Of a DNA stretch of 64,000 bases, positions 1 through 9,606 are shown piece after piece. Both the position numbers and the translations under genes were made by a program. The stretch's first letter is position 1. Each line of letters starts with the position of its first letter. The DNA is taken from the NCBI RefSeq assembly GCF_002930615.1, contig NZ_PSNX01000011.1, positions 62,001 through 126,000 of the forward strand, read 5' to 3'. The stretch is from Caldimonas caldifontis (GTDB lineage Bacteria > Pseudomonadota > Gammaproteobacteria > Burkholderiales > Burkholderiaceae_C). The notes beneath the pieces were generated by a model that saw nothing but the letters and a program-made list of their open reading frames with translations, searched no databases and had not been told where the DNA came from.

Positions 1-659
1 CTGCCTGGGGCCTGGTGACCGGCGTGGCCATGGTGAAGACAGGCCTGTCGGTGCCGCTGGCACTGTTCATGACCTTCTTCGTGTTCGCCGGCAGCGCGCA
101 GCTGGCCGCCCTGCCCCTGATGGCTGCGGGGGCGCCCATGTGGGTGGTGTGGGCGGCCGCCACCTGCGTGAACCTGCGCTTCGTGATCTTCAGCGCGATG
201 TGGCGGCCCTATTTCGCACGCTTCCCGCTGCGCCAGCGCTGCGTGCTGGGCTACTTCAGCGGCGACCTGAACTACGTGATGTTCATGAAGCGCTTTCCCG
301 ACCCCGGGCATCGCGTGCCCGACCAGATGCCCTACTACTGGGGCGGGGTGGTCACCAATTGGGTCGCCTGGCAAAGCGCTTCGGTGCTGGGCATCCTGCT
401 GGCCAACGTCATCCCGACCGCGTGGGGGCTGGGCTTCGCCGGTGTGCTGGCCCTGCTGGGGGTGATGTGTTCGCTGCTGGGAGAGCGCGCCACCTGGGTG
501 GCTGCCGGCGTGGCCGGCGCTGCCGCGGTGGCGGCCTATGCCCTGCCCCTCAAGCTCAACATCGTGGTGGCCATTGCCGCCGCAGTGGCCGCCGGACTCG
601 TGATGGAAACTGCCGAGCGGGCATGGAAGCGGGCACATCGGACCGGAGCGGGCACATGA
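1..659 (+). CDS. azlC: AzlC-family branched-chain amino acid exporter, large subunit (5' partial)
   Basis: This is the multi-spanning subunit of an AzlCD-type exporter of branched-chain amino acids in the inner membrane. The frame (first complete codon at position 3) is open to the left edge, so the true start and first membrane segment lie outside the window; about 219 residues remain. Visible family marks are the GVAMVKTGLS stretch at the edge and the N-L-R-F-V-I-F-S segment followed by W-R-P-Y, separated by hydrophobic segments. The stop overlaps the next start as ATGA, indicating translational coupling with azlD. The amino acid exported cannot be read from the sequence. Confidence 0.9.
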   Translation, partial: AWGLVTGVAMVKTGLSVPLALFMTFFVFAGSAQLAALPLMAAGAPMWVVWAAATCVNLRFVIFSAMWRPYFARFPLRQRCVLGYFSGDLNYVMFMKRFPDPGHRVPDQMPYYWGGVVTNWVAWQSASVLGILLANVIPTAWGLGFAGVLALLGVMCSLLGERATWVAAGVAGAAAVAAYALPLKLNIVVAIAAAVAAGLVMETAERAWKRAHRTGAGT

Positions 660-985
660 GCACCTGGGAGGCCATCCTCACGATCGCCGGACTGGCCGTG
701 ATCACCGTCCTCACGCGCAGCTTCTTCCTGCTGCCCGAGCGTGAGCTGCACATGCCCGGCCTCGTCAAGCGTGGCCTGAAGTACGCGCCGCTGGCCGCAC
801 TGGCCGCCGTCATCGCCCCTGAGGTGCTGATGACGCAGGGAACGCTCATCACCACCTGGCAAGATGCAAGGATCTTCGGCCTGGCGGCGGCCACGGCCTA
901 CTACTTCTGGCGGCGCGACATCCTGGGCACCATCCTCACCGGCATGGCCATCTACCTGCCGCTGCGCCTGGCGCTGGGCTGGTAA
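656..985 (+). CDS. azlD: AzlD-family small exporter subunit
   Basis: A 109-residue, strongly hydrophobic protein of the AzlD family, the small partner of AzlC in branched-chain amino acid export. It has about four membrane segments, an early T-R-S-F-F-L-L-P stretch followed by a K-R-G-L-K-Y-A-P-L-A-A-L-A motif, and a C-terminal G-M-A-I-Y-L-P-L-R segment, all usual for the family. The start codon at 656 overlaps the azlC stop (ATGA), which fixes the start and shows an operon. It ends about 70 bases before pgk; a -10-like TACAAT in that gap suggests pgk is transcribed separately. Confidence 0.9.
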   Translation: MSTWEAILTIAGLAVITVLTRSFFLLPERELHMPGLVKRGLKYAPLAALAAVIAPEVLMTQGTLITTWQDARIFGLAAATAYYFWRRDILGTILTGMAIYLPLRLALGW

Positions 986-1000
986 CGCACACCGGGCTCC

Positions 1001-1030
1001 TACAATCGGCAGTTTTCCTAGCCACTGCCG
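1001..1030 (+). promoter_or_regulatory. pgk -10-like element and adjoining inverted repeat
   Basis: A TACAAT hexamer at 1001-1006 is immediately followed by the inverted repeat CGGCAGT (1007-1013) and ACTGCCG (1024-1030) with a 10-base spacer. No good -35 is visible. The repeat spans the expected transcription start, so it could be an operator or the first hairpin of the pgk leader. Confidence 0.35.
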
Positions 1031-1057
1031 CGGCGCCCCGGCCGCCATCGTCCGACC

Positions 1058-2251
1058 ATGAACGTGCTCCGCTTTTCCGATCTGATCGCCCAAGGCCAGG
1101 TGGCTGGGCGTCGTGTCTTCATCCGTGCCGATCTCAACGTCCCGCAGGACGACGCGGGCCGCATCACCGAGGACACCCGCATCCGCGCGTCGGTGCCCTG
1201 CATCGAGATGGCCCTGAAGGCCGGTGCCGCCGTGATGGTGACCTCCCACCTGGGCCGCCCGACCGAAGGGGAGTTCAAGCCCGCGGATTCGCTGGCGCCG
1301 GTGGCGCAGCGCCTGGGTGAGCTGCTGGGCCGCGAGGTGCCGCTGCGCTCGAACTGGGTGGATGGCGTGGAGGTGCAGCCCGGCCAGGTCGTGCTGCTCG
1401 AGAACTGCCGCGTCAACAAGGGCGAGAAAAAGAACGACGAGGCCCTGGCACGCAAGATGGCCGCGCTGTGCGACATCTTCGTGCACGACGCCTTCGGCAC
1501 CGCCCACCGCGCCGAAGCCTCCACCTATGGCATCGCGCAGTTCGCCAAGGTGGCCTGCGCCGGCCCGCTGCTGGCCGCCGAGATCGACGCCATCACCAAG
1601 GCCCTGGCCAACCCCAGGCGTCCGCTGGCGGCCATCGTGGCCGGCTCCAAGGTCAGCACCAAGCTCACCATCCTGCAAAGCCTCGCCAGGAACGTCGACC
1701 AGCTCATCGTGGGCGGTGGCATTGCCAACACCTTCATGCTGGCCGCGGGCCTGCCCATCGGCAAGTCGCTGGCCGAGCCCGACCTGCTGGACGAGGCCCG
1801 TGCCGTGATGAATGCGATGAAGGCGCGCGGCGCGGCGGTGCCCATCCCGGTGGACGTGGTCGTGGCCAAGGCATTCGCGGCTGATGCTGCCGCCACCGTC
1901 AAGGCGGCCACGGACGTGGCCGGGGACGACCTGATCCTGGACATCGGCCCGAAGACGGCCGCAATGCTGGCCGACCAGCTCAAGGCCGCCGGCACCATCG
2001 TGTGGAACGGCCCGGTGGGCGTGTTCGAGTTCGAGGCCTTCTCCAAGGGCACCGAAACCCTGGCCCGAGCGATTGCCGAATCCAGCGCCTTCTCGATCGC
2101 CGGCGGCGGCGACACCCTGGCGGCCATCGCCAAGTACGGCATCGAGAAAGACGTGGGCTACATCTCCACCGGCGGCGGCGCCTTCCTGGAGGTGCTGGAA
2201 GGCAAGACCCTGCCGGCCTTCGAGATCCTGTCGCGCCGCGCGGCCGGCTGA
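1058..2251 (+). CDS. pgk: phosphoglycerate kinase
   Basis: Cytoplasmic glycolytic enzyme transferring a phosphate from 1,3-bisphosphoglycerate to ADP. The 397-residue length is normal. Near the N terminus the substrate loop F-I-R-A-D-L-N-V-P is present, then [16 protein letters not shown] and H-D-A-F-G-T-A-H-R. The C-terminal nucleotide domain carries the W-N-G-P-V-G-V-F-E motif and the S-T-G-G-G-A-F-L-E signature. It starts at ATG 1058 and precedes pyk by 91 bases on the same strand, so the two lower-glycolysis steps may be co-expressed, although the gap holds regulatory-looking sequence. Confidence 0.97.
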   Translation: MNVLRFSDLIAQGQVAGRRVFIRADLNVPQDDAGRITEDTRIRASVPCIEMALKAGAAVMVTSHLGRPTEGEFKPADSLAPVAQRLGELLGREVPLRSNWVDGVEVQPGQVVLLENCRVNKGEKKNDEALARKMAALCDIFVHDAFGTAHRAEASTYGIAQFAKVACAGPLLAAEIDAITKALANPRRPLAAIVAGSKVSTKLTILQSLARNVDQLIVGGGIANTFMLAAGLPIGKSLAEPDLLDEARAVMNAMKARGAAVPIPVDVVVAKAFAADAAATVKAATDVAGDDLILDIGPKTAAMLADQLKAAGTIVWNGPVGVFEFEAFSKGTETLARAIAESSAFSIAGGGDTLAAIAKYGIEKDVGYISTGGGAFLEVLEGKTLPAFEILSRRAAG

Positions 2252-2268
2252 ACCTCACCCGGTGTGGC

Positions 2269-2321
2269 GCTGTAACTCCAGAGGCCTTCTGCAGGGCCGT
2301 GAAATGGAATAAAGTTACAGC
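2269..2321 (+). promoter_or_regulatory. inverted repeat and HexR-like site before pyk
   Basis: The arms GCTGTAACT (2269-2277) and AGTTACAGC (2313-2321) are perfect complements around a 35-base centre. The right arm overlaps a 15-base stretch at 2305-2319, beginning TGGAAT and ending GTTACA, that matches the HexR consensus TGTAATTAAATTACA at 12 of 15 positions. HexR controls pyk and central carbon genes in several proteobacteria; its use here is inferred. Confidence 0.4.
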
Positions 2322-2342
2322 CTCACCGGAGACAAAGCTGAC

Positions 2343-3776
2343 ATGAACCGCGCCACCAAGATCGTTGCCACCCTGGGCCCCGCCTCGTCGACGCCCGAGA
2401 TCCTGGAGCGCATGATCCGCACCGGCGTCGATGTGGTGCGGCTGAACTTCTCGCACGGCACGGCCCAGGACCACATCGACCGGGCCACGCTGGTGCGCGA
2501 GGCCGCCCAGCGTGCCGGCAAGGAAGTGGCCATCATGGCCGACCTGCAGGGCCCGAAGATCCGCGTCGGCAAGTTCGAAGGTGGCAAGACCTTTCTCGAA
2601 CAGGGCCAGTCCTTCATTCTGGACGCGGGATGGACGCAACTCGGAAACAACGAGCGCGTGGGCCTGGACTACAAGGAATTGCCGCGCGACGTGAAGCCGG
2701 GCGACACCCTGCTGCTCAACGACGGTCTGATCGTCCTCACCGTCGATCGCGTGGGTGGCGATGCGGTCTTCACCCACGTGAAGGTCGGCGGCGAACTGTC
2801 CAACAACAAGGGCATCAACAAGCAGGGCGGTGGCCTCACGGCGCCGGCGCTCACCGCCAAGGACATGGAAGACATCAAGACCGCGATGAGCTTCCAGTGC
2901 GAGTACCTGGCCGTGAGCTTTCCCAAGAACGCCACCGACATGGAGATGGCGCGCCAGCTGGCCAATGTGGCCGGCGAGCCCTGGCGCCACAAACCCTCGC
3001 TGATCGCCAAGATCGAGCGCAGCGAGGCCATTCCTCACCTGGAGGCCATCCTCAAGGCGAGCGACGGCATCATGGTCGCGCGCGGCGACCTCGCCGTGGA
3101 GGTGGGCAATGCCGCCGTGCCGGCGCTGCAAAAGCGCATGATCCGCATGGCCCGCGAGATGGACAAGGTGGTGATCACCGCCACCCAGATGATGGAGTCG
3201 ATGATCGTGAACCCGGTGCCCACCCGCGCCGAGGTGAGCGACGTGGCCAATGCCGTGCTGGATGGCACCGATGCCGTGATGCTCAGCGCCGAAACGGCGG
3301 CCGGCAAGTACCCCATCGAGACCGTCGAGCAGATGGCCCACATCGCCCTGGCCGCCGAGGGAGCCGAAGACGTCGAGCTGGACTCCGACTTCGTCAACAA
3401 GCGGTTCGGCCGCATCGACCAGTCCATCGCCATGGGCGCCCTCTTCACCGCGCACCACCTGGGCTGCAAGGCCATCATCGCGCTCACCGAATCGGGCTCC
3501 ACCGCCCTGTGGATGAGCCGGCACAAGATCCATGTGCCGATCTTCGGCCTCACCTCGCAACTGGTGTCGCAACGCAAGATGGCCTTGTACCGTAACGTGC
3601 GCCCTTTGCTGATGCCGTCCTACCAGGACCGCGACGAAGCGCTGCACAAGGCCGAGGCCCTGCTCGTCGAGCGCGGCGTGCTCAAGCCGGGGGATACCTA
3701 CGCCATCACCTGCGGCGAACCCATGGGCTACCCCGGCGGCACCAACATGCTCAAAGTGTGCCGCGTGGGCGGCTGA
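2343..3776 (+). CDS. pyk: pyruvate kinase
   Basis: Catalyses phosphoenolpyruvate plus ADP to pyruvate plus ATP, the last step of glycolysis. The 477-residue protein has the family's N-terminal K-I-V-A-T-L-G-P-A-S, the V-R-L-N-F-S-H-G substrate segment, the active-site signature I-A-K-I-E-R-S-E-A, the metal and substrate region G-I-M-V-A-R-G-D-L-A-V-E, and T-A-T-Q-M-M-E-S-M. A C-terminal domain of about 120 residues follows. It starts at ATG 2343 after a GGAGAC ribosome-binding stretch. It lies downstream of pgk and converges with the DUF481 gene, with only 10 bases between the stops. Confidence 0.97.
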   Translation: MNRATKIVATLGPASSTPEILERMIRTGVDVVRLNFSHGTAQDHIDRATLVREAAQRAGKEVAIMADLQGPKIRVGKFEGGKTFLEQGQSFILDAGWTQLGNNERVGLDYKELPRDVKPGDTLLLNDGLIVLTVDRVGGDAVFTHVKVGGELSNNKGINKQGGGLTAPALTAKDMEDIKTAMSFQCEYLAVSFPKNATDMEMARQLANVAGEPWRHKPSLIAKIERSEAIPHLEAILKASDGIMVARGDLAVEVGNAAVPALQKRMIRMAREMDKVVITATQMMESMIVNPVPTRAEVSDVANAVLDGTDAVMLSAETAAGKYPIETVEQMAHIALAAEGAEDVELDSDFVNKRFGRIDQSIAMGALFTAHHLGCKAIIALTESGSTALWMSRHKIHVPIFGLTSQLVSQRKMALYRNVRPLLMPSYQDRDEALHKAEALLVERGVLKPGDTYAITCGEPMGYPGGTNMLKVCRVGG

Positions 3777-3786
3777 TCCGGGCTGA

Positions 3787-4578
3787 TCAGTCCAGCCGCA
3801 GCGAGATGCCCGTCACGAACAGGGTGTCGCCTTTGCTGAACCCTTCGCCCGGATCGCTGCTGTAGCGGTAGGTCAGCCCTGCGGTCAGGCTGATGCGGGC
3901 ATTGATGGCCACCGACAGGCTGGCATCGAACTCGGCCCGGTATTCGCCGGATTCCTGCAGATTGGGCAGCAGACGCAACTGCTGCTTCAGCCGCGTCGTG
4001 TCGCTCAGGTGGGTGGTCGACTCCTGAGCCAGCACCAGTTCCAGCCGCCCGTCACTGCGACGCAGTTCGCCGTCGATCACCGTGGGGGTTTCGTAGCGAT
4101 CCCGCGAATAGCCCAGGCCGGCCGAGACGTTCCAGTAGCCATCCTCGTTGCGCAGCAGGTGGTAGCCCAGGCCCGAGGCCACGGACAGGCGCGACTGGAT
4201 GTTGGCGGCCTCGTCGTGCAGGGCCGAACCGCTGCCGAAGCCGAACCACAGCGGCGAGATGTCGCGGTCGTACTGGGTCTTGAGTTCCGCACGCTGGGCC
4301 GCCGTGTTGCCTTCGGTGCGCGACTGCAGCGCCGTGCCGGTGACGCCCCACTTGTCCTCGGCGGTGGCACGCACGCTGTCAAGCGAAAGGTTGACGCTGG
4401 TCGTGCGGGTGTTGCCCGACGCCACGCTGGCCCCCACCCCGATCAGATGTCGCCACTGACCGTCCAGTCGGGTGGTCACCTGCGCCTGCACCGGCCCCGC
4501 CACCCCGAGGATCACGCAGGCCAGCAACCAGGCCGTCCAGTGAGCGATGGGGGGAAAGAGGGGCAGGTGTCGTGTCAT
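3787..4578 (-). CDS. DUF481 family outer-membrane protein
   Basis: A 263-residue protein with an N-terminal signal peptide (hydrophobic core followed by V-Q-A-Q near residue 33) and then alternating short beta-strand-like segments ending in L-R-L-D, as expected of a small outer-membrane barrel. It resembles the DUF481 (YdiY-like) family, including the G-V-G-A-S-V-A-S-G-N-T-R-T motif after the signal and the final S-L-R-L segment. Function in the family is unknown. It converges on pyk and is divergent from fba, with a 253-base gap in front of it. Confidence 0.75.
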   Translation of the reverse strand: MTRHLPLFPPIAHWTAWLLACVILGVAGPVQAQVTTRLDGQWRHLIGVGASVASGNTRTTSVNLSLDSVRATAEDKWGVTGTALQSRTEGNTAAQRAELKTQYDRDISPLWFGFGSGSALHDEAANIQSRLSVASGLGYHLLRNEDGYWNVSAGLGYSRDRYETPTVIDGELRRSDGRLELVLAQESTTHLSDTTRLKQQLRLLPNLQESGEYRAEFDASLSVAINARISLTAGLTYRYSSDPGEGFSKGDTLFVTGISLRLD

Positions 4579-4800
4579 CGGGTAAGAACTCCGGGAAATC
4601 GGCGAAATCCGACACTTTAGGCCGGGCCCGCCCCCCTGACCACCCGGCAGAGTGGTAACCCCATGTTGCGCTGCGGCATCCTCCCCGGTCCCAGGGGGTG
4701 TGGGCCGCCAGCGCGCACGGGCTCGATAGAATCCCGTGGAAGATTACAGCGCGGTTTCATGATGCGGCCGCGCGACCACCGCTTTGCTTTCCCGACTCCC

Positions 4801-4818
4801 AAGACTTCCAAGACTTCC
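4801..4818 (+). repeat. short tandem repeat in the fba leader
   Basis: The 9-base unit AAGACTTCC occurs twice in a row, with a partial copy on each side, directly before the fba ribosome-binding site (GAGG at 4821-4824). A -10-like TAGAAT lies upstream at 4727-4732. Copy-number change would alter only the leader length. Confidence 0.5.
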
Positions 4819-4831
4819 AAGAGGCCCGACC

Positions 4832-5896
4832 ATGCCACTCGTCTCGATGCGCCAGCTGCTGGACCATGCCGCCGAAAACAACTACGGCATCCCGGCCTTC
4901 AACGTCAACAACCTCGAGCAGGTGCAGGCCGTGATGGCCGCTGCCGACGAAGTCGGCGCCCCGGTGATCCTGCAAGCCAGCGCCGGCGCCCGCAAGTACG
5001 CCGGCGAGAGCTTCATCAAGCACCTCATCCAGGCCGCCGTCGAGGCCTACCCGCACATCCCGCTGGTGATGCACCAGGACCACGGCACCTCGCCCAAGGT
5101 GTGTCAGGGCGCCATCGAGCTGGGTTTCGGCTCGGTGATGATGGACGGCTCGCTCAGGGAAGACGGCAAGACCCCGGCCGACTTCGACTACAACGTCAGG
5201 GTCACGCGTGAGGTGGTCGAGATGGCCCACAAGGTGGGTGTCACCGTGGAGGGTGAACTCGGCTGCCTGGGCAACCTGGAAACCGGTGAGGCCGGCGAGG
5301 AAGACGGCATCGGCGCCGAAGGCAAGCTCGACCACAGCCAGCTGCTGACCGACCCGGAGGAAGCCGCCGTCTTCGTGAAGGCCACGCAGCTCGATGCCCT
5401 GGCCATCGCCATCGGCACCAGCCACGGCGCCTACAAGTTCAGCCGCAAGCCCACCGGCGACATCCTGGCCATCAGCCGTGTGAAGGAAATCCATAAGCGC
5501 ATCCCCAACACCCACCTGGTGATGCACGGCTCATCCTCCGTGCCTCAGGACCTGCTGGACCTCATCAACCAGTACGGCGGCAAGATGAAGCAGACCTACG
5601 GCGTACCGGTGCCCGAAATCCAGGAGGCCATCAAGCATGGCGTGCGCAAGATCAACATCGACACCGACATCCGCCTGGCGATGACGGGCGCGGTGCGCAA
5701 GTTCCAGGCCGAGAATCCCGACAAGTTCGACATGCGCGAGTGGATGAAGCCCGCGCGCGAAGCGGCCAAGCAGATCTGCAAGGCGCGCTATTTGGAGTTC
5801 GGCTGCGAAGGCCAGGCCGGTAAAATCAAGCCGATTGCCCTGTCCGAGATGGCGCGCCGCTACGCGGCCGGTGAGCTGGCCCAGGTGGTTCAGTAA
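4832..5896 (+). CDS. fba: class II fructose-bisphosphate aldolase
   Basis: Zinc-dependent aldolase that reversibly splits fructose-1,6-bisphosphate into dihydroxyacetone phosphate and glyceraldehyde-3-phosphate. The start was placed at ATG 4832, giving [10 protein letters not shown] and 354 residues, because 16 upstream in-frame codons encode a low-complexity L-P-R repeat. Zinc-site histidines are seen in [15 protein letters not shown] and V-M-H-G-S-S-S, and the phosphate-binding R-K-I-N-I-D-T-D follows. It is the subtype found with pyk and purC in Burkholderiales. A strong intrinsic terminator follows. Confidence 0.96.
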   Translation: MPLVSMRQLLDHAAENNYGIPAFNVNNLEQVQAVMAAADEVGAPVILQASAGARKYAGESFIKHLIQAAVEAYPHIPLVMHQDHGTSPKVCQGAIELGFGSVMMDGSLREDGKTPADFDYNVRVTREVVEMAHKVGVTVEGELGCLGNLETGEAGEEDGIGAEGKLDHSQLLTDPEEAAVFVKATQLDALAIAIGTSHGAYKFSRKPTGDILAISRVKEIHKRIPNTHLVMHGSSSVPQDLLDLINQYGGKMKQTYGVPVPEIQEAIKHGVRKINIDTDIRLAMTGAVRKFQAENPDKFDMREWMKPAREAAKQICKARYLEFGCEGQAGKIKPIALSEMARRYAAGELAQVVQ

Positions 5897-5920
5897 AGCC
5901 CCGGCCTGCCCCGCATCTGC

Positions 5921-5955
5921 CGAGCCCGCTGGACCAGCGGGCTCGTTTCTTTTCC
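5921..5955 (+). terminator. intrinsic terminator after fba
   Basis: A perfect 10-bp stem, CGAGCCCGCT at 5921-5930 and AGCGGGCTCG at 5936-5945, with a 5-base loop, is followed by TTTCTTTT. It separates fba from purC. Confidence 0.9.
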
Positions 5956-5965
5956 GGAGACCTTC

Positions 5966-6865
5966 GTGACCGCCGCCCTGCTCAACTCCTCGATCACTTC
6001 CCTGCCCCTGCTGGCGCGTGGCAAGGTGCGCGACAACTATGCGGTGGGCACCGACCGCATCCTGATGATCGCCAGCGACCGGCTGTCGGCTTTCGACGTG
6101 GTGATGGGCGAGCCCATCCCCGGCAAGGGAGCCCTGCTCACCGAAGTGGCGCTGTTCTGGTTCGACAAGCTCCGGCACGTGGTCCCCAACCACCTCACCG
6201 GCGAGGACCCTGAAAGTGTGGTGACGCAAGCCGAACGCGCCCAGGTGCGCGGCCGCGCGATGCTGGTCAAGCGCCTCAAGCCCCTGCCGGTGGAGGCTGT
6301 GGTGCGCGGCTACCTGGCCGGCAGCGGCTGGAAGGAATACCAGCAAAGCGGCGAGGTCTGCGGCGTGAAGCTGCCGGCGGGCCTGAAGAATGCCAGCAAG
6401 CTGCCCGAGCCCATCTTCACCCCGGCCACCAAGGCCGAGATGGGTGAGCACGATGAGAACATCTCCTTCGATCGCATGTGCGAGATCATCGGCCGGGATC
6501 TGGCCGAGCGCGTGCGCGCCGTGTCGATCGAGCTCTACCGCACCGCGGCCGACTATGCGCTGTCGCGCGGCATCATCATCGCCGACACCAAGTTCGAGTT
6601 CGGTCTGGACGAACACGGCACGCTCACGCTGATGGACGAGGTGCTCACGCCCGATTCCTCGCGCTTCTGGCCGGTGGAGGGCTATGTGGAAGGTGCCAAC
6701 CCGCCCAGCTACGACAAGCAGTTCGTGCGCGACTGGCTGGAGCAGGCCACCGTGGGCGGCCAGCCCTGGAACAAGCAGGCGCCGGCACCGGCGCTGCCGG
6801 CCGAGGTGATCGAGAAGACGGCCGCCAAGTACCGCGAGGCGCGCGACCGGCTGCTGGGGGCGTGA
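5966..6865 (+). CDS. purC: phosphoribosylaminoimidazole-succinocarboxamide synthase (SAICAR synthase)
   Basis: Purine-pathway ligase joining aspartate to CAIR with ATP. The protein is 299 residues, in the longer Burkholderiales/yeast-like size class. It opens with [10 protein letters not shown], followed by [20 protein letters not shown] and D-T-K-F-E-F-G, which carry ATP and substrate contacts. Translation starts at GTG 5966, supported by GGAGA at 5956-5960. It stands after the fba terminator, so it probably has its own promoter in the fba tail or the short gap. purE and purK follow after the oppositely oriented thioredoxin gene. Confidence 0.96.
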   Translation: MTAALLNSSITSLPLLARGKVRDNYAVGTDRILMIASDRLSAFDVVMGEPIPGKGALLTEVALFWFDKLRHVVPNHLTGEDPESVVTQAERAQVRGRAMLVKRLKPLPVEAVVRGYLAGSGWKEYQQSGEVCGVKLPAGLKNASKLPEPIFTPATKAEMGEHDENISFDRMCEIIGRDLAERVRAVSIELYRTAADYALSRGIIIADTKFEFGLDEHGTLTLMDEVLTPDSSRFWPVEGYVEGANPPSYDKQFVRDWLEQATVGGQPWNKQAPAPALPAEVIEKTAAKYREARDRLLGA

Positions 6866-6889
6866 GGCCGCCCCCCCCCCGCTCAGCGC

Positions 6890-7831
6890 TCAGAACAGCG
6901 TCATGCTGAGCTTGCGGCGGTACTGGTCCACGACCGGATCGGCCGGGGCTACCGCAGTTTTACCGGTGACTTCCAGCGTGCCCTTGGCTTGCGTGGCGGC
7001 CGCCTTCGGCGCGGGCTTGCTCATCATCTCGAGGATGGCCACGTAGGTCTTGCGCGCCAGGCCCTCGTTCCAGGCCTTGTCGCGCATCAGGATCTCGAGC
7101 AACTCGTCCATCGCCTCGGTGAACCGGCCGGCGGCGAAATGCTGCTGGGCCAATTCATGGCGGGCCTCGAAATCACGCTTGTTCGCCGCGATGGCCGCCG
7201 CCAGAGCTTCAGGCGGGCGCGCCGATGCGGCACGCTCGCAGGCTTCCAGATAGAGCCCCAGGGCGGCGATGCGCGCATCGGCCAGGGCCTTGGAGGCCAC
7301 CGGCTCGTAGGCGGTGCGCGCCTCGGCCACCCGGCCGCGCTCGAGCAGCAGCTTCACGTAGTCGAAGCGCGCAGTGTCGTTGGCCGGGTCGATGGCCACG
7401 GCCTGTTGCAGTTTCTCCAGGGCGGCATCGGTGTCGCCCTCGGCGGCCAGTTCCTCGGCGGCCTCTGCCTCTTCCTCGGCCTCCATCTCGGCCGCGCTGG
7501 GCACGTGCTTGTCCAGGAACTCCTGGATCTGCGCCTGGGGCAGCGCGCCCACGAAACCATCCACGGGCTGTCCGTCGCGGAACATCACGCAAAACGGAAT
7601 GGAGCGCACGCCGAACATCTGCGAGAGCTGCCCGGCGATCTCGGGCTGCTCGTCGGAGTTGAGCTTGGCCAAGGTGAAGCGGCCGGCGTACTGGGTCTCC
7701 AGCTTTTCCAGCATCGGCCCCAGGGTGCGGCAGGGGCCGCACCAGGGGGCCCAGATGTCGAGCAGCACGGGGCGGGACATCGAGGCTTGCAGCACCTCGG
7801 CTTCAAAGTTCTGGAGGGTGATGTCGATCAT
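6890..7831 (-). CDS. cnoX: thioredoxin-TPR protein, CnoX/YbbN-like
   Basis: A 313-residue cytoplasmic protein with an N-terminal thioredoxin domain (residues 1-110, active site W30-C-G-P-C34 and cis-proline in R-S-I-P) and a C-terminal tetratricopeptide region (about 125-285). This architecture defines CnoX/YbbN, a chaperone-like partner of the GroEL and DnaK systems. The E. coli protein lacks a CxxC, while many others keep it, as here, so thiol-disulfide activity is plausible. An acidic low-complexity linker of Glu and Ala joins the domains. It is divergent from purE and converges on purC. Confidence 0.88.
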   Translation of the reverse strand: MIDITLQNFEAEVLQASMSRPVLLDIWAPWCGPCRTLGPMLEKLETQYAGRFTLAKLNSDEQPEIAGQLSQMFGVRSIPFCVMFRDGQPVDGFVGALPQAQIQEFLDKHVPSAAEMEAEEEAEAAEELAAEGDTDAALEKLQQAVAIDPANDTARFDYVKLLLERGRVAEARTAYEPVASKALADARIAALGLYLEACERAASARPPEALAAAIAANKRDFEARHELAQQHFAAGRFTEAMDELLEILMRDKAWNEGLARKTYVAILEMMSKPAPKAAATQAKGTLEVTGKTAVAPADPVVDQYRRKLSMTLF

Positions 7832-7938
7832 GGGAATGCAGTCCTGTGGGGGCCGGGTATCCTGGTCAAGCTGGGGGTTGCCGGCCGGTTTTCCAGCCCC
7901 GCCTAAAATCGCGCTTTCTGCCCAGCCTGGAGCCGTCC

Positions 7939-8442
7939 TTGTCGAGCGCTTCGCCCCTCATCGGTGTGGTCATGGGTTCCAACAGCGATTGGGACGTCAT
8001 GCAACACGCCGCCCAGATTCTCGCCGAGTTCGGCGTGCCCCATGAAGCCCAGGTGGTTTCGGCCCACCGCATGCCCGACGACATGTTCCGCTACGCCGAG
8101 CAGGCCGCAGCGCGCGGCCTCAAGGCCATCATCGCCGGCGCCGGCGGCGCCGCCCACCTGCCAGGCATGCTGGCAGCCAAGACGGTGGTGCCCGTGCTGG
8201 GTGTGCCGGTGCCCAGCAAGCACCTGCAGGGCGTCGATTCCCTGCACTCCATTGTGCAGATGCCCAAGGGCATCCCGGTGGCCACGTTTGCCATCGGAGC
8301 GGCGGGCGCCGCCAATGCCGCTCTCTTCGCCGTGGCCCTGCTGGCCAATGAAGACCCCGCGCTGCGCGAGAAACTGCTGGCCTACCGCACCCGCCAGACC
8401 GAGGCGGCGCGCGCCATGACGCTGCCGGGGGTGGCCGGATGA
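7939..8442 (+). CDS. purE: N5-carboxyaminoimidazole ribonucleotide mutase
   Basis: Class I PurE, which converts N5-CAIR to CAIR in purine synthesis. The start was set at TTG 7939, giving about 167 residues: it has GGAG at 7929-7932 and leaves the usual short lead before [11 protein letters not shown]. Upstream in-frame codons look non-coding. Other family motifs are V-S-A-H-R-M-P and [18 protein letters not shown] hexamer at 7904-7909 may be the -10. The stop overlaps the purK start, as expected for two enzymes that act in succession. Confidence 0.95.
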   Translation: MSSASPLIGVVMGSNSDWDVMQHAAQILAEFGVPHEAQVVSAHRMPDDMFRYAEQAAARGLKAIIAGAGGAAHLPGMLAAKTVVPVLGVPVPSKHLQGVDSLHSIVQMPKGIPVATFAIGAAGAANAALFAVALLANEDPALREKLLAYRTRQTEAARAMTLPGVAG

Positions 8443-9599
8443 GCGCCGTGGTGCTGCCCGGGGCCACCCTGGGCGTGATGGGTGGCGGCCAGCTGGGCCG
8501 CATGTTCGTGCATGCCGCTCAGCAGATGGGCTATTTCACCGCCGTGCTCGACCCTGACACGGCAAGCCCGGCCGGCCTGGTGGCGCACTACCACATCCAG
8601 TCCGACTATGTGGACGAACAAGGCCTGGCGCAGCTGATGCAGCGCAGCGCTGCGATCACCACCGAATTCGAAAACGTCCCGGCCGCCGCATTGGTCACGC
8701 TGGAAGCCCATCGCCCGGTGGCCCCGGGCGCGCAAGCCGTGGCGATCTGCCAGGACCGCGCCCTGGAGAAAGCCCACTTCGGGCGCTGCGGCGTGCCTTG
8801 TGCGCCCCATGCCGTGATCGAAACCGCCGAACAGCTCGCGGCGGTCGATGCCGCCTTGCTGCCGGGCATCCTCAAGACGGCGCGCCTGGGCTACGACGGC
8901 AAGGGCCAGGTCACGGTGAAGACCCCCGAGGACCTGGCCGCCGCCTGGACGCAGCTCGGCCGCGTGCCCTGCGTGCTGGAACAACGGCTGGACCTGGCTT
9001 TCGAGGTGAGCGTGATCGTGGCGCGCAACGCCCAGGGCGAGGTCGTGCATTTCCCCGTGCAGCGCAACCTGCACCGCGACGGCATCCTTGCGGTCACCAC
9101 CGTGCCCGCGCCGGAGGTGGGCCCCGAACTGCAGGCCCAGGCCGTCGGCGCGGCCGAGAGCCTGGCCGCCTCGATGCACTACGTGGGCGTGCTGTGCGTG
9201 GAATTCTTCGTGCTGCGCGATGGCCGCCTGGTGGCCAACGAGATGGCGCCGCGGCCGCACAACTCCGGCCACTACACGCTGGACGCCTGCGACGTGTCGC
9301 AGTTCGAGCTGCAGGTGCGGGCCATGACCGGCCTGCCGCTGGTCTCGCCGCGGCTGCATTCGCCGGCGGTGATGCTCAACCTGCTGGGCGACCTCTGGTT
9401 CGACGACGCCGGCCGCACGCGCGAGCCCGCCTGGGCCGAGGTGCTGGCCCTGCCGGGCGTGCACCTGCATCTGTACGGCAAGCTCAACGCCCGCGCCGGA
9501 CGCAAGATGGGGCACCTCACGGTCACCGGCAGCACGCCCGCCCAGGTGCAAGACGTGGCGCAACGCTGCGCCGAACTGCTGGGCCTGGCGGCCTGGTGA
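8439..9599 (+). CDS. purK: 5-(carboxyamino)imidazole ribonucleotide synthase
   Basis: ATP-grasp enzyme that makes N5-CAIR from AIR, bicarbonate and ATP, supplying PurE. The 386-residue protein starts with the dinucleotide-like [11 protein letters not shown]. It continues with T-T-E-F-E-N-V-P, the ATP-grasp segment [20 protein letters not shown], and the metal-binding [13 protein letters not shown]. It overlaps purE by ATGA and is followed after 7 bases by Sua5, so the three genes appear to form one transcription unit. Confidence 0.96.
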   Translation: MSAVVLPGATLGVMGGGQLGRMFVHAAQQMGYFTAVLDPDTASPAGLVAHYHIQSDYVDEQGLAQLMQRSAAITTEFENVPAAALVTLEAHRPVAPGAQAVAICQDRALEKAHFGRCGVPCAPHAVIETAEQLAAVDAALLPGILKTARLGYDGKGQVTVKTPEDLAAAWTQLGRVPCVLEQRLDLAFEVSVIVARNAQGEVVHFPVQRNLHRDGILAVTTVPAPEVGPELQAQAVGAAESLAASMHYVGVLCVEFFVLRDGRLVANEMAPRPHNSGHYTLDACDVSQFELQVRAMTGLPLVSPRLHSPAVMLNLLGDLWFDDAGRTREPAWAEVLALPGVHLHLYGKLNARAGRKMGHLTVTGSTPAQVQDVAQRCAELLGLAAW

Positions 9600-9606
9600 G
9601 GGGGCA

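Noticed and set aside
1980-3647. A 555-codon minus-strand frame opposite pyk
   Set aside because: It mirrors the pyk codons; pyk has complete family motifs, and this frame has none.
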